Of a DNA stretch of 64,000 bases, positions 1-8,706 are shown piece after piece (positions within the stretch are counted from its first letter, which is position 1; each line of letters opens with the position of its first letter). The translations under genes and the position numbers were made by a program. Source of the stretch: Legionella cherrii (GTDB lineage: Bacteria; Pseudomonadota; Gammaproteobacteria; Legionellales; Legionellaceae); assembly GCF_900635815.1 (NCBI RefSeq), contig NZ_LR134173.1, forward strand, positions 3,511,001-3,575,000. Reading direction: 5' to 3'. A model generated the notes under the pieces. It saw nothing but the letters and a program-made list of their open reading frames with translations, ran no database searches and was not told the DNA's origin.

Positions 1-215
1 ATCGATTTTTACTGGAGGTTGCTCCCCGTTATGCAATAGCTTCTTTAGGTTTTGACAATCGCTTTCATTTTCCACATGCTAAAACATTAGCACGTATGAA
101 ATCCTTGAATATTCCCTTTTATAGAACGGACCATTGTGGGATGACACAAATCACCTTGCCTGTTCAAGGAGAAATTAAAAGCCCGATTTGTTATAGTGGC
201 CTTAAAAAGGTGTAG
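1..215 (+). CDS. comEC: ComEC/Rec2 competence protein, C-terminal end (partial)
   Basis: Reading frame 3 is open from the window edge to a TAG at 213-215 and encodes the last 70 residues of a protein whose start lies outside the window. The visible stretch contains ASLGFDNRFHFPH and, further on, FYRTDHCGM. These match the end of the metallo-beta-lactamase-like domain of ComEC/Rec2, the inner-membrane channel that carries single-stranded DNA into the cytoplasm during natural transformation. The call rests on these C-terminal signatures only. The minus-strand ORF over the same bases (87-275) is a shadow. Confidence 0.8.
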   Translation, partial: RFLLEVAPRYAIASLGFDNRFHFPHAKTLARMKSLNIPFYRTDHCGMTQITLPVQGEIKSPICYSGLKKV

Positions 216-432
216 CAACCCGGTATCTAGGCTTTTGTTGGTCCAAGGCTGAACCCTAAAGCGAATTTGAGCCAAACACTTCCATGACAGAAAAAACCTG
301 TGCTTGCGAACAATCAGTCAATATCATATCGTGGTATCATGTCATTTCCATCTAATTCAATGCCTGAATTTCGGCCGCACTTTTTTTTAAAAAAGCTATA
401 GTAAGAAATGAAACTACTGATTTGAGCGATCC

Positions 433-1482
433 ATGTTATCTAATTCGGTAAAGAATGAGTATTACCAAGCACTACTTGCTAAAAACTCCAAATATGAAGG
501 CATATTTTTTGTAGGTGTTAAATCGACTGGAATATTTTGTCGACCAACTTGTCCCGCAAAAAAACCTAAATTTGAAAATTGTGAATTTTTTCATACTGTA
601 CAAGAGGCACTTCTTGCTTCATATAGACCCTGTGCGCGCTGCCAACCGTTGTCCTATTCCAATCAGGCTTCGCATTTAATTCAAAAGTTAGTTGCGGCGG
701 TAGAGGCCAATCCTGAAAAGAGATGGAAAGACAAAGACTTTGTAGCGTTAGGAGTTGATACATCAACTGTACGTAGACAATTTAAAAAACGCTTTGGGAT
801 AACCTTTGTTGCGTATGCACGTGCAAGAAGAATGGGTATTGCCATGAAACAAATTCGTGAGGGTAAAATAGTGATTGAAGCACAAGTTAATGTGGGATAT
901 GAATCCAGTAGTGGTTTCCGCGATGCCTTTTCTAAAATTATGGGTGCAGCCCCTTCACAATTAGACAAGCATCATATTGTTTTAAAAGCTTCCTGGTTTG
1001 ACTCACCCTTAGGGCCAATGCTTGCAGTAGCGGATCAAGAAGCTTTATATCTTTTGGAATTCGTAGACAGAAGAGGACTAGAGCGAGAAGTGGAACGGCT
1101 GAGAAAAAAAATGAACGCAGCCATTATCCCAGGAGAGGCACCCCCACTTCATTCTATTGAAGAAGAGCTTAAAGCGTATTTTGAGGGAAACCTAAAAGAG
1201 TTCAATACCCCAATACATATGCTGGGTAGTCCTTTTCAAAAAATGGCCTGGCATGCTTTAACGCTTATTCCCTATGGAGAAACGAGAAGTTATGCGGAAC
1301 AAGCTCAAGCATTAGATAAACCTACCGCATATAGGGCTGTAGCCAATGCGAATGGTGCAAACTCACTTGCAATTATTGTACCTTGCCATCGAATCATTAA
1401 TTCCAGTGGCGATCTGGGAGGTTATGGTGGTGGGATCGCACGTAAAAAATGGTTACTTGAGCATGAAAAGAGAAATAAATAA
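433..1482 (+). CDS. ada: Ada: methylphosphotriester/O6-methylguanine-DNA methyltransferase and transcriptional activator
   Basis: This 349-residue protein has the full Ada architecture. An N-terminal zinc domain carries Cys36, Cys40, Cys67 and Cys70; the first cysteine is the expected methylphosphotriester acceptor. An AraC-type helix-turn-helix follows at about residues 85-185, then an O6-alkylguanine methyltransferase domain with the PCHRI active site at Cys318. In the family, methylation of the N-terminal cysteine turns Ada into an activator of alkylation-repair genes, while the C-terminal cysteine removes methyl groups from guanine and thymine in a single-turnover reaction. The length is normal for Ada. 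The gene stands alone, with unrelated neighbours on both sides. I saw no clear Ada box upstream. Confidence 0.93.
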   Translation: MLSNSVKNEYYQALLAKNSKYEGIFFVGVKSTGIFCRPTCPAKKPKFENCEFFHTVQEALLASYRPCARCQPLSYSNQASHLIQKLVAAVEANPEKRWKDKDFVALGVDTSTVRRQFKKRFGITFVAYARARRMGIAMKQIREGKIVIEAQVNVGYESSSGFRDAFSKIMGAAPSQLDKHHIVLKASWFDSPLGPMLAVADQEALYLLEFVDRRGLEREVERLRKKMNAAIIPGEAPPLHSIEEELKAYFEGNLKEFNTPIHMLGSPFQKMAWHALTLIPYGETRSYAEQAQALDKPTAYRAVANANGANSLAIIVPCHRIINSSGDLGGYGGGIARKKWLLEHEKRNK

Positions 1483-1527
1483 TTCAATCACAGAGAAGCT
1501 AGATTGCAACTAAGTTTACTATGGCCA

Positions 1528-1582
1528 TTATTTCCCTTCTCCCCAAGGGGAGAAGGTGCCCTTTAAGGCGGATGAGGGAACT
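1528..1582. repeat. Intergenic palindromic repeat (family A, copy 1)
   Basis: A C-rich arm and a G-rich arm form CTTCTCCCC-AAGGGGAGAAG, followed by GTGCCC and GGATGAGGG. The same word order recurs at about 23151-23256, and a diverged version lies at about 47880-47985. All copies are intergenic, which fits a dispersed REP-like element. Confidence 0.55.
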
Positions 1583-1599
1583 GCGTACCTACACTCAGA

Positions 1600-2238
1600 C
1601 TAGGAATCCCAACCAAAAAATTTAGTCAATGAAAAAGGAGATGGATTAAATCCACTTACTTCGTCTGATACATATTCCACCCCATTCTCTTCAACTTCTT
1701 TTTCTTTCTTATCGTTACGGACCGATGGTGACGGCTTTGTAGTAAAAGGAGTTAAACGAGGGGGCTGATTTTCGAGTTGTTGATTTAGGATATTTGTTTT
1801 AGGAAATAAGTTATTACTGATCATTGCCTTAATAAAATTATTGCACACAACAAGTTCATTTTTATTAAGAGTTACCGTGAAATTATCTACTGGTACGCCC
1901 TTTGTTTCTAAAGCAATTTTAAATTGTTCGAAAAGCAGTTTTAGAAGCCGCACAATATCCTGGACATCTTTTTCTTGATAGAATAAAAGACTAGGCTTAG
2001 GACGGATGGTTAGTGCATTTTGTCCATGGTCCTCGCTAAATAACAAAAACTCCATCATCTCTTCCAAATCAAATAAGTCAATTGCTGTTTTATCTGGCGC
2101 AGTTAATTCCTCATTTGATATTACGTCCAATGGTCTGCTTTGGTCAGTACCCTGTTTTTTCATTCCTATACGGTTTGGCTCAAGAGTTAGGGCTTCAATT
2201 ATGAATTTGCTACTATCTGAGTATTTTAAATAAGGCAT
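1600..2238 (-). CDS. Hypothetical protein, possible Dot/Icm substrate
   Basis: I do not recognise this protein. The ORF can be read from a TTG at 2271, but the ATG at 2238 is preceded by GGAGA, so a 212-residue product is preferred. It has no signal peptide or membrane segment. The middle is acidic and helical (about residues 55-110). A low-complexity Lys/Glu stretch (about residues 170-190) precedes a short C-terminal tail rich in Ser, Pro and Phe. A cytosolic, charged, orphan protein of this type is common among Legionella effectors, but nothing here proves secretion. Confidence 0.55.
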   Translation of the reverse strand: MPYLKYSDSSKFIIEALTLEPNRIGMKKQGTDQSRPLDVISNEELTAPDKTAIDLFDLEEMMEFLLFSEDHGQNALTIRPKPSLLFYQEKDVQDIVRLLKLLFEQFKIALETKGVPVDNFTVTLNKNELVVCNNFIKAMISNNLFPKTNILNQQLENQPPRLTPFTTKPSPSVRNDKKEKEVEENGVEYVSDEVSGFNPSPFSLTKFFGWDS

Positions 2239-2399
2239 ATTTCTCCATCGATCATTGTCATAATGATCCAAGTTATTATAATAACAAATCGCTCATCTCT
2301 CTTTTGATTCTTGCAACGATTATTTACATTTTCTTAACCATTTATTTGATTAAATTCCACTGATTTTATGAGGAACTATCGCATCCTCTGACAAAATAA

Positions 2400-2627
2400 T
2401 TAACGCGATGAGCCTCTCTTGATTTCAAAAATCCGATATAAGTTCAAAGGTAATAATAAAGAATGCAGAACAAAAATCGGATAAAGCGCGCTACCAAGAG
2501 CATAAAGAATAAATGCAACATTGGAGCAGATTGCAACAAGACGTAATGTCAAAATCCTTTTGACATAAAAAGTCGCCAAAACCAAACAGCAAGCAATATA
2601 GCCAATAATTTCGATCGTTGATTCCAT
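2400..2627 (-). CDS. Small YgjV-like inner-membrane protein
   Basis: This encodes a 75-residue protein if translation starts at the ATG at 2627, which has GGGAG six bases upstream; a longer version reaches 2651. It is almost entirely hydrophobic, with about three membrane segments, and ends in a short basic tail. The pattern of a glycine near the first helix, a central FYVKR turn and LLLPLNLYR before the tail resembles small YgjV/CBU_0592-type membrane proteins. Their function is unknown to me. Confidence 0.5.
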   Translation of the reverse strand: MESTIEIIGYIACCLVLATFYVKRILTLRLVAICSNVAFILYALGSALYPIFVLHSLLLPLNLYRIFEIKRGSSR

Positions 2628-2924
2628 TTCAACTCCCAACTTACAATCCATTCATATTCAACATACACCGAGTATGCGTGACTCGCAAGTGGCTTCGGAT
2701 TTGTAATCCAGGCAAAATAAAACGACCCCTGATCAAAAAATAATCAAGGAATAAGTGATCTTTATTCCAGTTCGTTTCACTAAACCAAAAAGTCCGTGTT
2801 ACAGTTCGCCGGTTTAAGTCAAAGTGCTCTGATTTGAGCACAGTGAAACCCGGCATAGATGAAGTATACGGGTATCGGAGCACATAAAATCACAGCATTT
2901 TAATTCAATAGAGGTAAATAGATC

Positions 2925-3740
2925 CTATAAAGGCAGTGGTGTGGATGAAGAAGGAATAGGCGGCATAAAGACTCGTTCGTTCACAAAAGTGATTGCTTCT
3001 CGTTCAAATGTGGTTTTAACTGCAGAAAGGACTTCGTCACGCACCATAGCCAAATCGTTTTTTGACCAATACAAGATTTTAAGCTCAACACCGCCCCTAT
3101 CAATCATCTGCGATAATAAAATTTGAGTCCTGGGTTTAGGTAGAATATAGCTGCATTCTTCACAAATTTTGTAGAGTAATGATTTAATCGTGGTAACATC
3201 ATGTACTGCATCAATTCGAAGTACTATCTCATCACGTTTTTGGGGATAAATACTTAAATTGGTGATTTCTGATTTAATCAAACCTTCATTAGGTATGCGG
3301 ATCAATCGATTATCACTGGTTTTGATTTTAGTTGATAGCCAGTCGATTGTTTCTACTGTCCCTTTAATGTCTTTAATAGAAATGACATCCCCTACTTGAA
3401 AAGGACGTTCAAACAAAAGAAAAACGCCACTAATGAGGTTGGATGCAGCAGTTTGCGAAGCAAAACTTAAGGCTACAGTAAACAAACCCGCAGTACTTAA
3501 CAAGATAGTCAGTTTAAATCCAAGTTCATGCAATGCTGAAACTGAAAAAAGCAAAAACAGGCCGTAATAAACCACGCGACTTGATAACATGGCGTGATGC
3601 TTTGAAAATCTACTTTCAATTATTTTTTCAATCAAATGACTCATTTTCTTTGCAAGAAAATAGCCAAAAAAGATCAAAAATACAGCAAAAGCAATACGCT
3701 CCCAGTCCACATGTTTCAAATATTCTAATGTGTAATCCAT
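2925..3740 (-). CDS. MscS-family mechanosensitive ion channel
   Basis: From the ATG at 3740 this is a 271-residue small-conductance mechanosensitive channel; the frame extends to TTG codons at 3794. Transmembrane segments lie in the first third. They are followed by the pore-lining helix (GLFTVALSFASQTAASN) and then the beta domain signature FERPFQVGDVI. A mixed alpha/beta C-terminal domain completes the MscS fold. In the family such channels open under membrane tension to release solutes during osmotic downshock. The protein is compact, of typical E. coli MscS length, without the extra N-terminal helices of the larger paralogues. Confidence 0.9.
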   Translation of the reverse strand: MDYTLEYLKHVDWERIAFAVFLIFFGYFLAKKMSHLIEKIIESRFSKHHAMLSSRVVYYGLFLLFSVSALHELGFKLTILLSTAGLFTVALSFASQTAASNLISGVFLLFERPFQVGDVISIKDIKGTVETIDWLSTKIKTSDNRLIRIPNEGLIKSEITNLSIYPQKRDEIVLRIDAVHDVTTIKSLLYKICEECSYILPKPRTQILLSQMIDRGGVELKILYWSKNDLAMVRDEVLSAVKTTFEREAITFVNERVFMPPIPSSSTPLPL

Positions 3741-3954
3741 AATTGACTCAAAACTAAGCTGCAGAAAAGACAAAATAGTACCAATTTTCAACAATAGATA
3801 CTATAAGCTTTTTTATCGATTCAGAATTTTTACAGTAAGATTTAATTTAAATGTACTCGGGGAGCATAGAGTGGACAAATCGTAGGGTTGATCAGATAAG
3901 GCCTGTTGGCCCTTCGCGAATCAATTTAAAAAAATTAAATACCAGAATCTCCAC

Positions 3955-3986
3955 ACGGTACATGAGATCATCATCTCGTGTACCGT
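3955..3986. terminator. Hairpin downstream of the glycine/histidine-rich gene
   Basis: A 14-bp stem (one G-T pair) with a CATC loop lies 33 bases past the stop of the minus-strand gene ending at 4019. There is no U tract after it on either strand, so classical intrinsic termination is uncertain. Confidence 0.35.
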
Positions 3987-4018
3987 CCTGTCTGTTGGTT
4001 AAAAATCACTCTCGTAAA

Positions 4019-4351
4019 TTAATAACAGGATTCTTGTAACCAACAATGTCCGTATCTATTGCATACCCGAACAGTTTGGCAAGAATCGTTATAGTAGTAA
4101 TCATTATTGTAGTAAGGAACCCCTATAACAACACCAGGTCCCCACCAGCCGCCTCCCCAGCCGCCATAATAACCACCATGCCAACCGCCACCATGGTAAT
4201 AGCCCCCATGGTAGTAGCCCCCGTTCCAACCACCACCATGCCAGCCACCGCCACCATGCCAACCACCGTGGGCAAAACTTGCCCCAGCAGTAAATAGGCC
4301 GAGAGCAAAAACCGTAGCGCATATGATTTTACTCATAATATTTCTGCTCAT
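4019..4351 (-). CDS. Secreted Gly/His/Trp/Tyr-rich small protein
   Basis: This 110-residue protein starts at an ATG preceded by AGGGA. Residues 1-27 form a clear Sec signal peptide ending in GASFA. The mature part is dominated by tandem GGWHGG and GGYYHGG units to about residue 72. A GVVIGVPYYNN segment follows, then a C-terminal domain with three cysteines (in CQTVRVC and near the end). Histidine/glycine repeats suggest metal binding or a structural surface protein, but this is inference from composition. The repeats create long overlapping open frames on both strands that should not be annotated. Confidence 0.7.
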   Translation of the reverse strand: MSRNIMSKIICATVFALGLFTAGASFAHGGWHGGGGWHGGGWNGGYYHGGYYHGGGWHGGYYGGWGGGWWGPGVVIGVPYYNNDYYYNDSCQTVRVCNRYGHCWLQESCY

Positions 4352-4440
4352 GTTAATTCCCTATTTTCTAATGACCATATTTAATTATAGCTTAAATATG
4401 CTTCAAAAATAATAGGGGTGTCAATTTTTTGCCGCCTGAA

Positions 4441-4461
4441 ATATGTATTTGAAATACATCT
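4441..4461. promoter_or_regulatory. Putative NsrR-binding palindrome upstream of nsrR
   Basis: ATATGTATTT-G-AAATACATCT is a 10-1-10 inverted repeat with 9 of 10 positions matching. It has the form of the known gammaproteobacterial NsrR operator, two ATGTATTT half-sites around one base. It lies 44 bases before the nsrR start codon, which fits autorepression of the downstream NO-response genes. Confidence 0.75.
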
Positions 4462-4504
4462 AATTAAAGGAAATAATAGGACTTTTTTAGTGTTAGGGTG
4501 AATC

Positions 4505-4978
4505 ATGCAACTGACTCAATTTACTGATTATTCATTACGCGCTTTGATTTATATCGCGATAAAACAAAATACGTGCACTATTGATGATATCGCCTGTGTG
4601 TATGATATTTCACGCAATCATTTAATAAAAATAATCCATAATTTGTCTAAACTAGGAATTATTAAAACAATTAGAGGAAAAAATGGTGGCCTTATGATGG
4701 CTAAAAATCCTGCCGACATTAATTTGAAAGCTCTGGTTTTGCAACTTGAACCGCACTTTGATCTCGTGCCGTGTTTCAACAAAGATAAAGCAAATTGTTG
4801 CATCGCCCCCACATGTAAATTACGAAAGCTGCTCCTTGATGCACAAAATGCATTTTTTACCGTTTTAGAACAATTCAGTTTAGAAGATATCATTCAAAAC
4901 AAAGTCGAACTTTATCCATTACTCAAAATAACTCAAGGAGAATTCGATGAACAAAATAAAAATCAAACGTATTTATGA
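4505..4978 (+). CDS. nsrR: Rrf2-family NO-responsive repressor NsrR
   Basis: This 157-residue protein starts with the family signature MQLTQFTDYSLRAL and has a winged helix-turn-helix over about residues 1-75. The cysteine cluster Cys90, Cys98/Cys99 and Cys104 matches the three-cysteine ligand set that holds the Fe-S cluster in NsrR. In the family, nitric oxide destroys the cluster and relieves repression. The gene overlaps the next gene by 32 bases and heads a run that includes a haemoglobin and cytochrome bd. A matching palindrome lies directly upstream, so autoregulation is likely. Confidence 0.88.
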   Translation: MQLTQFTDYSLRALIYIAIKQNTCTIDDIACVYDISRNHLIKIIHNLSKLGIIKTIRGKNGGLMMAKNPADINLKALVLQLEPHFDLVPCFNKDKANCCIAPTCKLRKLLLDAQNAFFTVLEQFSLEDIIQNKVELYPLLKITQGEFDEQNKNQTYL

Positions 4979-5303
4979 ACAAGCCGAGCCTTCAGATGGA
5001 TGTAGGATCTTGGTTGATAGATTATGGCCTCGTGGAGTTAAAAAAGAAGACGCAAAGGTGGACTTATGGTTAAAAGATACGGCTCCAAGTAAGGAATTAA
5101 GGCGATGGTTTAATCATCAACCTGAAAAATGGGAAGAGTTTCAAAAACGTTATGCAAAAGAACTTGAAAATAAAGAAGAATCACTCCAAACAATTATTGA
5201 TAAAGCCAAAACTCAAACCATCACTTTGTTATACAGTGCTAAAGATGAAAAACACAATAATGCACTGGCCTTGCTTGAGTTCATGACGGCAAGAAAAAAA
5301 TAA
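4947..5303 (+). CDS. DUF488 family protein (YeaO-like)
   Basis: This 118-residue protein has AAGGAG correctly placed before its ATG, inside the end of nsrR. The signature GCRILVDRLWPRG near residue 20, LWLKDTAPS and the W-F-x-H motif identify DUF488 (YeaO type). The biochemical role of the family is not established as far as I know. Its translational overlap with nsrR and its place ahead of a truncated haemoglobin suggest a part in the NO or heme stress response; that is inference from context. Confidence 0.85.
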   Translation: MNKIKIKRIYEQAEPSDGCRILVDRLWPRGVKKEDAKVDLWLKDTAPSKELRRWFNHQPEKWEEFQKRYAKELENKEESLQTIIDKAKTQTITLLYSAKDEKHNNALALLEFMTARKK

Positions 5304-5350
5304 TCAAATTTGGTACTATTTTAAAGTTGTATTTAAAATGGAACTTAAGT

Positions 5351-5776
5351 ATGATTACTCTATTTATATCAGCGGATAGTAGTATGACTGAGCTGAATAA
5401 AACTCATATTGAAAAGCTCGTAACCCATTTTTACAAAAAAGTACAAAGAGACGAAATCCTCGCTCCTATTTTTAATGATGTGGCACAAGTTGATTGGGAT
5501 AAACATATCCCTCTGTTGTGTCAATTTTGGAATAGCATTATGTTGAAAACCAATGAGTATCACGGTAATGCCTATCAAAAACATATCCTCTTAAAACAAT
5601 TTACCGATATTGGAGAAACACACTTTATCCGTTGGCTAAATTTATTTCAGGAAGAGGCGGTAAATCAATTGCCTACAGAGATTGCTGAGGAACTAGTTCA
5701 AAAAGCCACATTAATTGCAGAATCTTTAAAATTTGGAATGCTGAGTCAAGAAAAGAGGGTTAAAGCACATGATTAA
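5351..5776 (+). CDS. Group III truncated haemoglobin
   Basis: The ATG at 5351 has GGAA seven bases upstream and gives 141 residues; an internal ATG at 5384 would give 130. The motifs LVTHFYKKV, LAPIF, the PLLCQFWNSIML segment, the YHGNAYQKH helix and the HFIRWLNLF segment are typical of group III (trHbP) globins. The proximal histidine probably lies in HFIRW. Such globins bind heme and are linked to NO or oxygen chemistry under microaerobic conditions. The gene sits between the NsrR/DUF488 pair and cytochrome bd and overlaps cydP by 8 bases. Confidence 0.85.
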   Translation: MITLFISADSSMTELNKTHIEKLVTHFYKKVQRDEILAPIFNDVAQVDWDKHIPLLCQFWNSIMLKTNEYHGNAYQKHILLKQFTDIGETHFIRWLNLFQEEAVNQLPTEIAEELVQKATLIAESLKFGMLSQEKRVKAHD

Positions 5777-5942
5777 GCCACTCACTCGTGATATTCTAAT
5801 CACTTTAATTATTAAATTTAGCTTATTGATTTTATTATGGATTGTTTGCTTTAAGGGTGTGGAAAAACCACATCAAAGCAATGAACAGTGGCTTTTGGGT
5901 TCGGTACAAACAAAAGAATATCTTTCTTCTAAAAAAGAATAA
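5769..5942 (+). CDS. cydP: CydP, putative small subunit of cytochrome bd oxidase
   Basis: This 57-residue ORF overlaps the haemoglobin stop by 8 bases. The protein begins MIKPLTRDI, followed by a single membrane helix (about residues 9-27, ending LLWIVCF) and a short polar tail. The N-terminal P-L-T-R-(D/E) motif, one helix and the position just before cydA match the CydP family. It is a candidate accessory subunit of the bd complex. No Shine-Dalgarno is obvious, so translational coupling to the haemoglobin gene is likely. Confidence 0.75.
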   Translation: MIKPLTRDILITLIIKFSLLILLWIVCFKGVEKPHQSNEQWLLGSVQTKEYLSSKKE

Positions 5943-6020
5943 ATTAGGAAAATCCTCAATATTTTCTTAAACAAATTGGGGATTTAAAGATTTTTATTAA
6001 TAACCAATGTGAGGTGAGCA

Positions 6021-7550
6021 ATGATTCCTGGCACTGACCTGGTCGATCTTTCCCGTTTACAGTTTGCTCTAACTGCGCTTTATCATTTTCTTTTTGTCCC
6101 ACTCACGTTGGGCTTGTCGTTAATTTTAGCGATCATGGAAACCATTTATGTAATGACCGGTCGCGATATTTGGCGACAGATGGTCAAATATTGGGGGGTT
6201 CTCTTTGGCATTAATTTTGTTTTAGGCGTAGCTACCGGGTTAACCATGGAGTTTCAATTCGGTACCAATTGGGCTTATTACTCTCATTATGTCGGCGATG
6301 TTTTTGGTGCCCCATTAGCAATTGAAGGACTTATGGCGTTCTTCCTGGAAGCTACTTTTGTGGGTTTGTTTTTCTTTGGCTGGGATAGATTAAGTCGCGT
6401 GCAGCATATGTTTTGTACCTGGTTATTGGCTTTAGGTACAAATCTTTCTGCGCTGTGGATTTTGATTGCCAATGGCTGGATGCAAAATCCCGTTGGCGCT
6501 GAATTTAATTTCCAAACCATGCGTATGGAGGTAACTGATTTTGCTGCAGTAATGTTTAATCCAGTGGCACAAGCCAAATTCGTTCATACCATAAGTGCTG
6601 GTTATGTTACTGGCTCAATTTTTGTTTTATCCATTAGCGCTTACTTTTTATTACGAGGTAGAAATATCAATTTCGCCAAACGTTCAATGACAGTTGCTGC
6701 AAGCTTTGGACTTGCATCAGCTTTAGCGGTGGTCGTATTAGGTGATGAAAGTGGCCGTCTAGATAATGAAAATCAAAAAATGAAATTCGCAGCAATAGAA
6801 GCGATGTGGCATACAGGAGCAGCTCCTGCCCCTCTCACCGTCTTTGGTATTCCCGATGAACAAGCTATGAAAACCAATTATGCATTGGATATTCCCTTCG
6901 TATTGGGAGTCATCGCAACGCGTTCTTTCTCAGAACCCCTGGAAGGAATTTCTGAATTGATCGAACAGGGGAAACAACGAATCAAAGAAGGTATGCTCGC
7001 CTATGAAGCGTTGACCCGATTACAAAAAAATCCTAATGATGTGCAAGCAAAAACAGATTTTACTGCACACAGTAAATATTTAGGTTACGGCCTGCTCTTA
7101 AAGAAATATACAGAAAAAGTAGTTGACGCAACTGAAGCGCAAATTAATCAAGCAGCACAGGATTTGAAACCTCGAGTAACGCCTTTATTTTTCTCTTTCC
7201 GAATTATGGTTGCTTGTGGCTTCTTCTTCATCCTCTTATTCGCAACAGGTTTTTACTTATCCATGAAGCGTAAATTACATACTACCCGCTGGTACTTGCG
7301 TGCCGCTTTCTTTTCACTTCCATTACCTTGGATTGCTGCAGAGTTGGGATGGGTAGTCGCAGAATACGGACGGCAACCTTGGGTAGTTCAGGATATCTTA
7401 CCCACGGCAATGGGTACCTCTAGTTTGAGTGCGACTCAAGTATTAACCTCAATAACCGGTTTTATTCTCTTCTACACAATTCTCGCTGTAGTTGAAATTT
7501 TCTTGATGGTGAAGTACATCCGTCTTGGCCCAGATAATATGGCTCATTAG
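6021..7550 (+). CDS. cydA: Cytochrome bd ubiquinol oxidase subunit I
   Basis: This 509-residue multi-pass membrane protein carries His22 in the first helix and His189, the expected heme ligands. It also has the FFSFRIMVACG segment carrying the methionine ligand of b558 and the YGRQPW signature near the C terminus. With CydB it forms a terminal quinol oxidase that reduces oxygen to water with high affinity and is comparatively tolerant of NO. The length is close to that of E. coli CydA. The start follows GAGGTGAGC. The 78-base gap after cydP holds a weak inverted repeat (AAATCCTCAA with a pairing GGGGATTT), so part of its expression may be uncoupled from the upstream genes. Confidence 0.95.
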   Translation: MIPGTDLVDLSRLQFALTALYHFLFVPLTLGLSLILAIMETIYVMTGRDIWRQMVKYWGVLFGINFVLGVATGLTMEFQFGTNWAYYSHYVGDVFGAPLAIEGLMAFFLEATFVGLFFFGWDRLSRVQHMFCTWLLALGTNLSALWILIANGWMQNPVGAEFNFQTMRMEVTDFAAVMFNPVAQAKFVHTISAGYVTGSIFVLSISAYFLLRGRNINFAKRSMTVAASFGLASALAVVVLGDESGRLDNENQKMKFAAIEAMWHTGAAPAPLTVFGIPDEQAMKTNYALDIPFVLGVIATRSFSEPLEGISELIEQGKQRIKEGMLAYEALTRLQKNPNDVQAKTDFTAHSKYLGYGLLLKKYTEKVVDATEAQINQAAQDLKPRVTPLFFSFRIMVACGFFFILLFATGFYLSMKRKLHTTRWYLRAAFFSLPLPWIAAELGWVVAEYGRQPWVVQDILPTAMGTSSLSATQVLTSITGFILFYTILAVVEIFLMVKYIRLGPDNMAH

Positions 7551-7560
7551 GAGATTCAAA

Positions 7561-8697
7561 ATGCCATTGGATTATGAAACATTACGAATTATATGGTGGA
7601 TTCTGCTCGGTGTATTACTCATTGGTTTTGCAATCATGGATGGTTTTGATCTAGGTGTTGCCATATGGCTGCCATGGCTTGCTAAAACAGATATCGAGAG
7701 GCGTGTATTAATTAATAGCATCGGTCCAACCTGGGAAGGAAATCAAGTCTGGTTTATTCTAGGTGGTGGTGCAATTTTTGCTGCCTGGCCAGCTTTATAT
7801 GCCCTCTCTTTCTCGGGTTTTTATTTTGCCATGCTCCTGGTTTTGTTGGCACTCATTTTACGTCCGGTTGGATTTAAATACCGTTCAAAATTAACCAATT
7901 ATCGATGGCGTACTTTTTGGGATTATGCGTTATTTGTCGGTGGTTTCGTACCCTCACTAATATTTGGTGTTGCTATAGGAAATGTATTGCAAGGCGTTCC
8001 TTTTCATTATGATGAATATTTACGACCTTTTTATACTGGCAGCTTTTTTGGGTTGTTGAACCCTTTTGCCCTGTTATGTGGTATCTTGTCGGTATTGATG
8101 CTTTCTATGCACGGTGCTTTTTTCCTTAACTTGAGGACGGAAGGACACATACAGCAACGTGCCATGAGTGCAGGGAAAATAGCTGCACTATTGACGTTAT
8201 TGGTCTTTATTGGTGCTGGTTTTTGGCTTCATTATGGTATTGATGGTTACAGTGTGACTGGAACTCTGGTTCATGATGGTCCATCCAATCCGCTTTACAA
8301 AACGGTTATCCGTCAAGCAACGGCTTGGTTTTCCAATTACCAAATCCTACCCATCACTTTATTGGTGCCGGCAGTTGGAATTATTGGCGCTTTGTTAGCC
8401 TTTCTTGCAGCAAAACATGTTAAAACTGCTTTTATATGTAGTGCCTTTTCTGTTGCTGGAATTATTGGTACTGTGGGTGTGAGTATGTTTCCCTTCATAC
8501 TGCCCTCTTCATCAAATCCAGAACAAAGTTTGCTGGTGTGGGATAGCTCCTCAAGCCATTTAACTTTATTTATTATGTTGGTAGCAACTGTTATCTTTTT
8601 ACCTGTGGTACTGCTTTATACGACTTGGGTCTATCGAGTTTTGCGAGGAAAAATAACAGAAGATACCGTTAATAAAAATCGAGATACAGCCTATTAG
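7561..8697 (+). CDS. cydB: Cytochrome bd ubiquinol oxidase subunit II
   Basis: The ATG at 7561 has AGGAG overlapping the cydA stop, giving 378 residues, the usual CydB length. The motifs RIIWWILLGVLLIGFAIMDGFDLG near the N terminus (split here by position: about residues 7-30) and GPTWEGNQVWFI are diagnostic of subunit II. It is fully hydrophobic with about nine membrane segments. It pairs with CydA and is followed nine bases later by cydX, so the three form one transcription unit. Confidence 0.95.
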   Translation: MPLDYETLRIIWWILLGVLLIGFAIMDGFDLGVAIWLPWLAKTDIERRVLINSIGPTWEGNQVWFILGGGAIFAAWPALYALSFSGFYFAMLLVLLALILRPVGFKYRSKLTNYRWRTFWDYALFVGGFVPSLIFGVAIGNVLQGVPFHYDEYLRPFYTGSFFGLLNPFALLCGILSVLMLSMHGAFFLNLRTEGHIQQRAMSAGKIAALLTLLVFIGAGFWLHYGIDGYSVTGTLVHDGPSNPLYKTVIRQATAWFSNYQILPITLLVPAVGIIGALLAFLAAKHVKTAFICSAFSVAGIIGTVGVSMFPFILPSSSNPEQSLLVWDSSSSHLTLFIMLVATVIFLPVVLLYTTWVYRVLRGKITEDTVNKNRDTAY

Positions 8698-8706
8698 GAG
8701 GTTATT

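Noticed and set aside
2641..2883. 80-residue minus-strand ORF
   Set aside because: No ribosome site, unusual composition and overlap with the upstream part of the YgjV-like gene. I could not find a domain or a partner, so I treat it as non-coding.
4046..4322. Overlapping ORFs on both strands over the Gly-rich gene
   Set aside because: They arise from the repetitive codon usage of the GGWHGG repeats. Only the frame at 4019-4351 has a signal peptide and a ribosome site.
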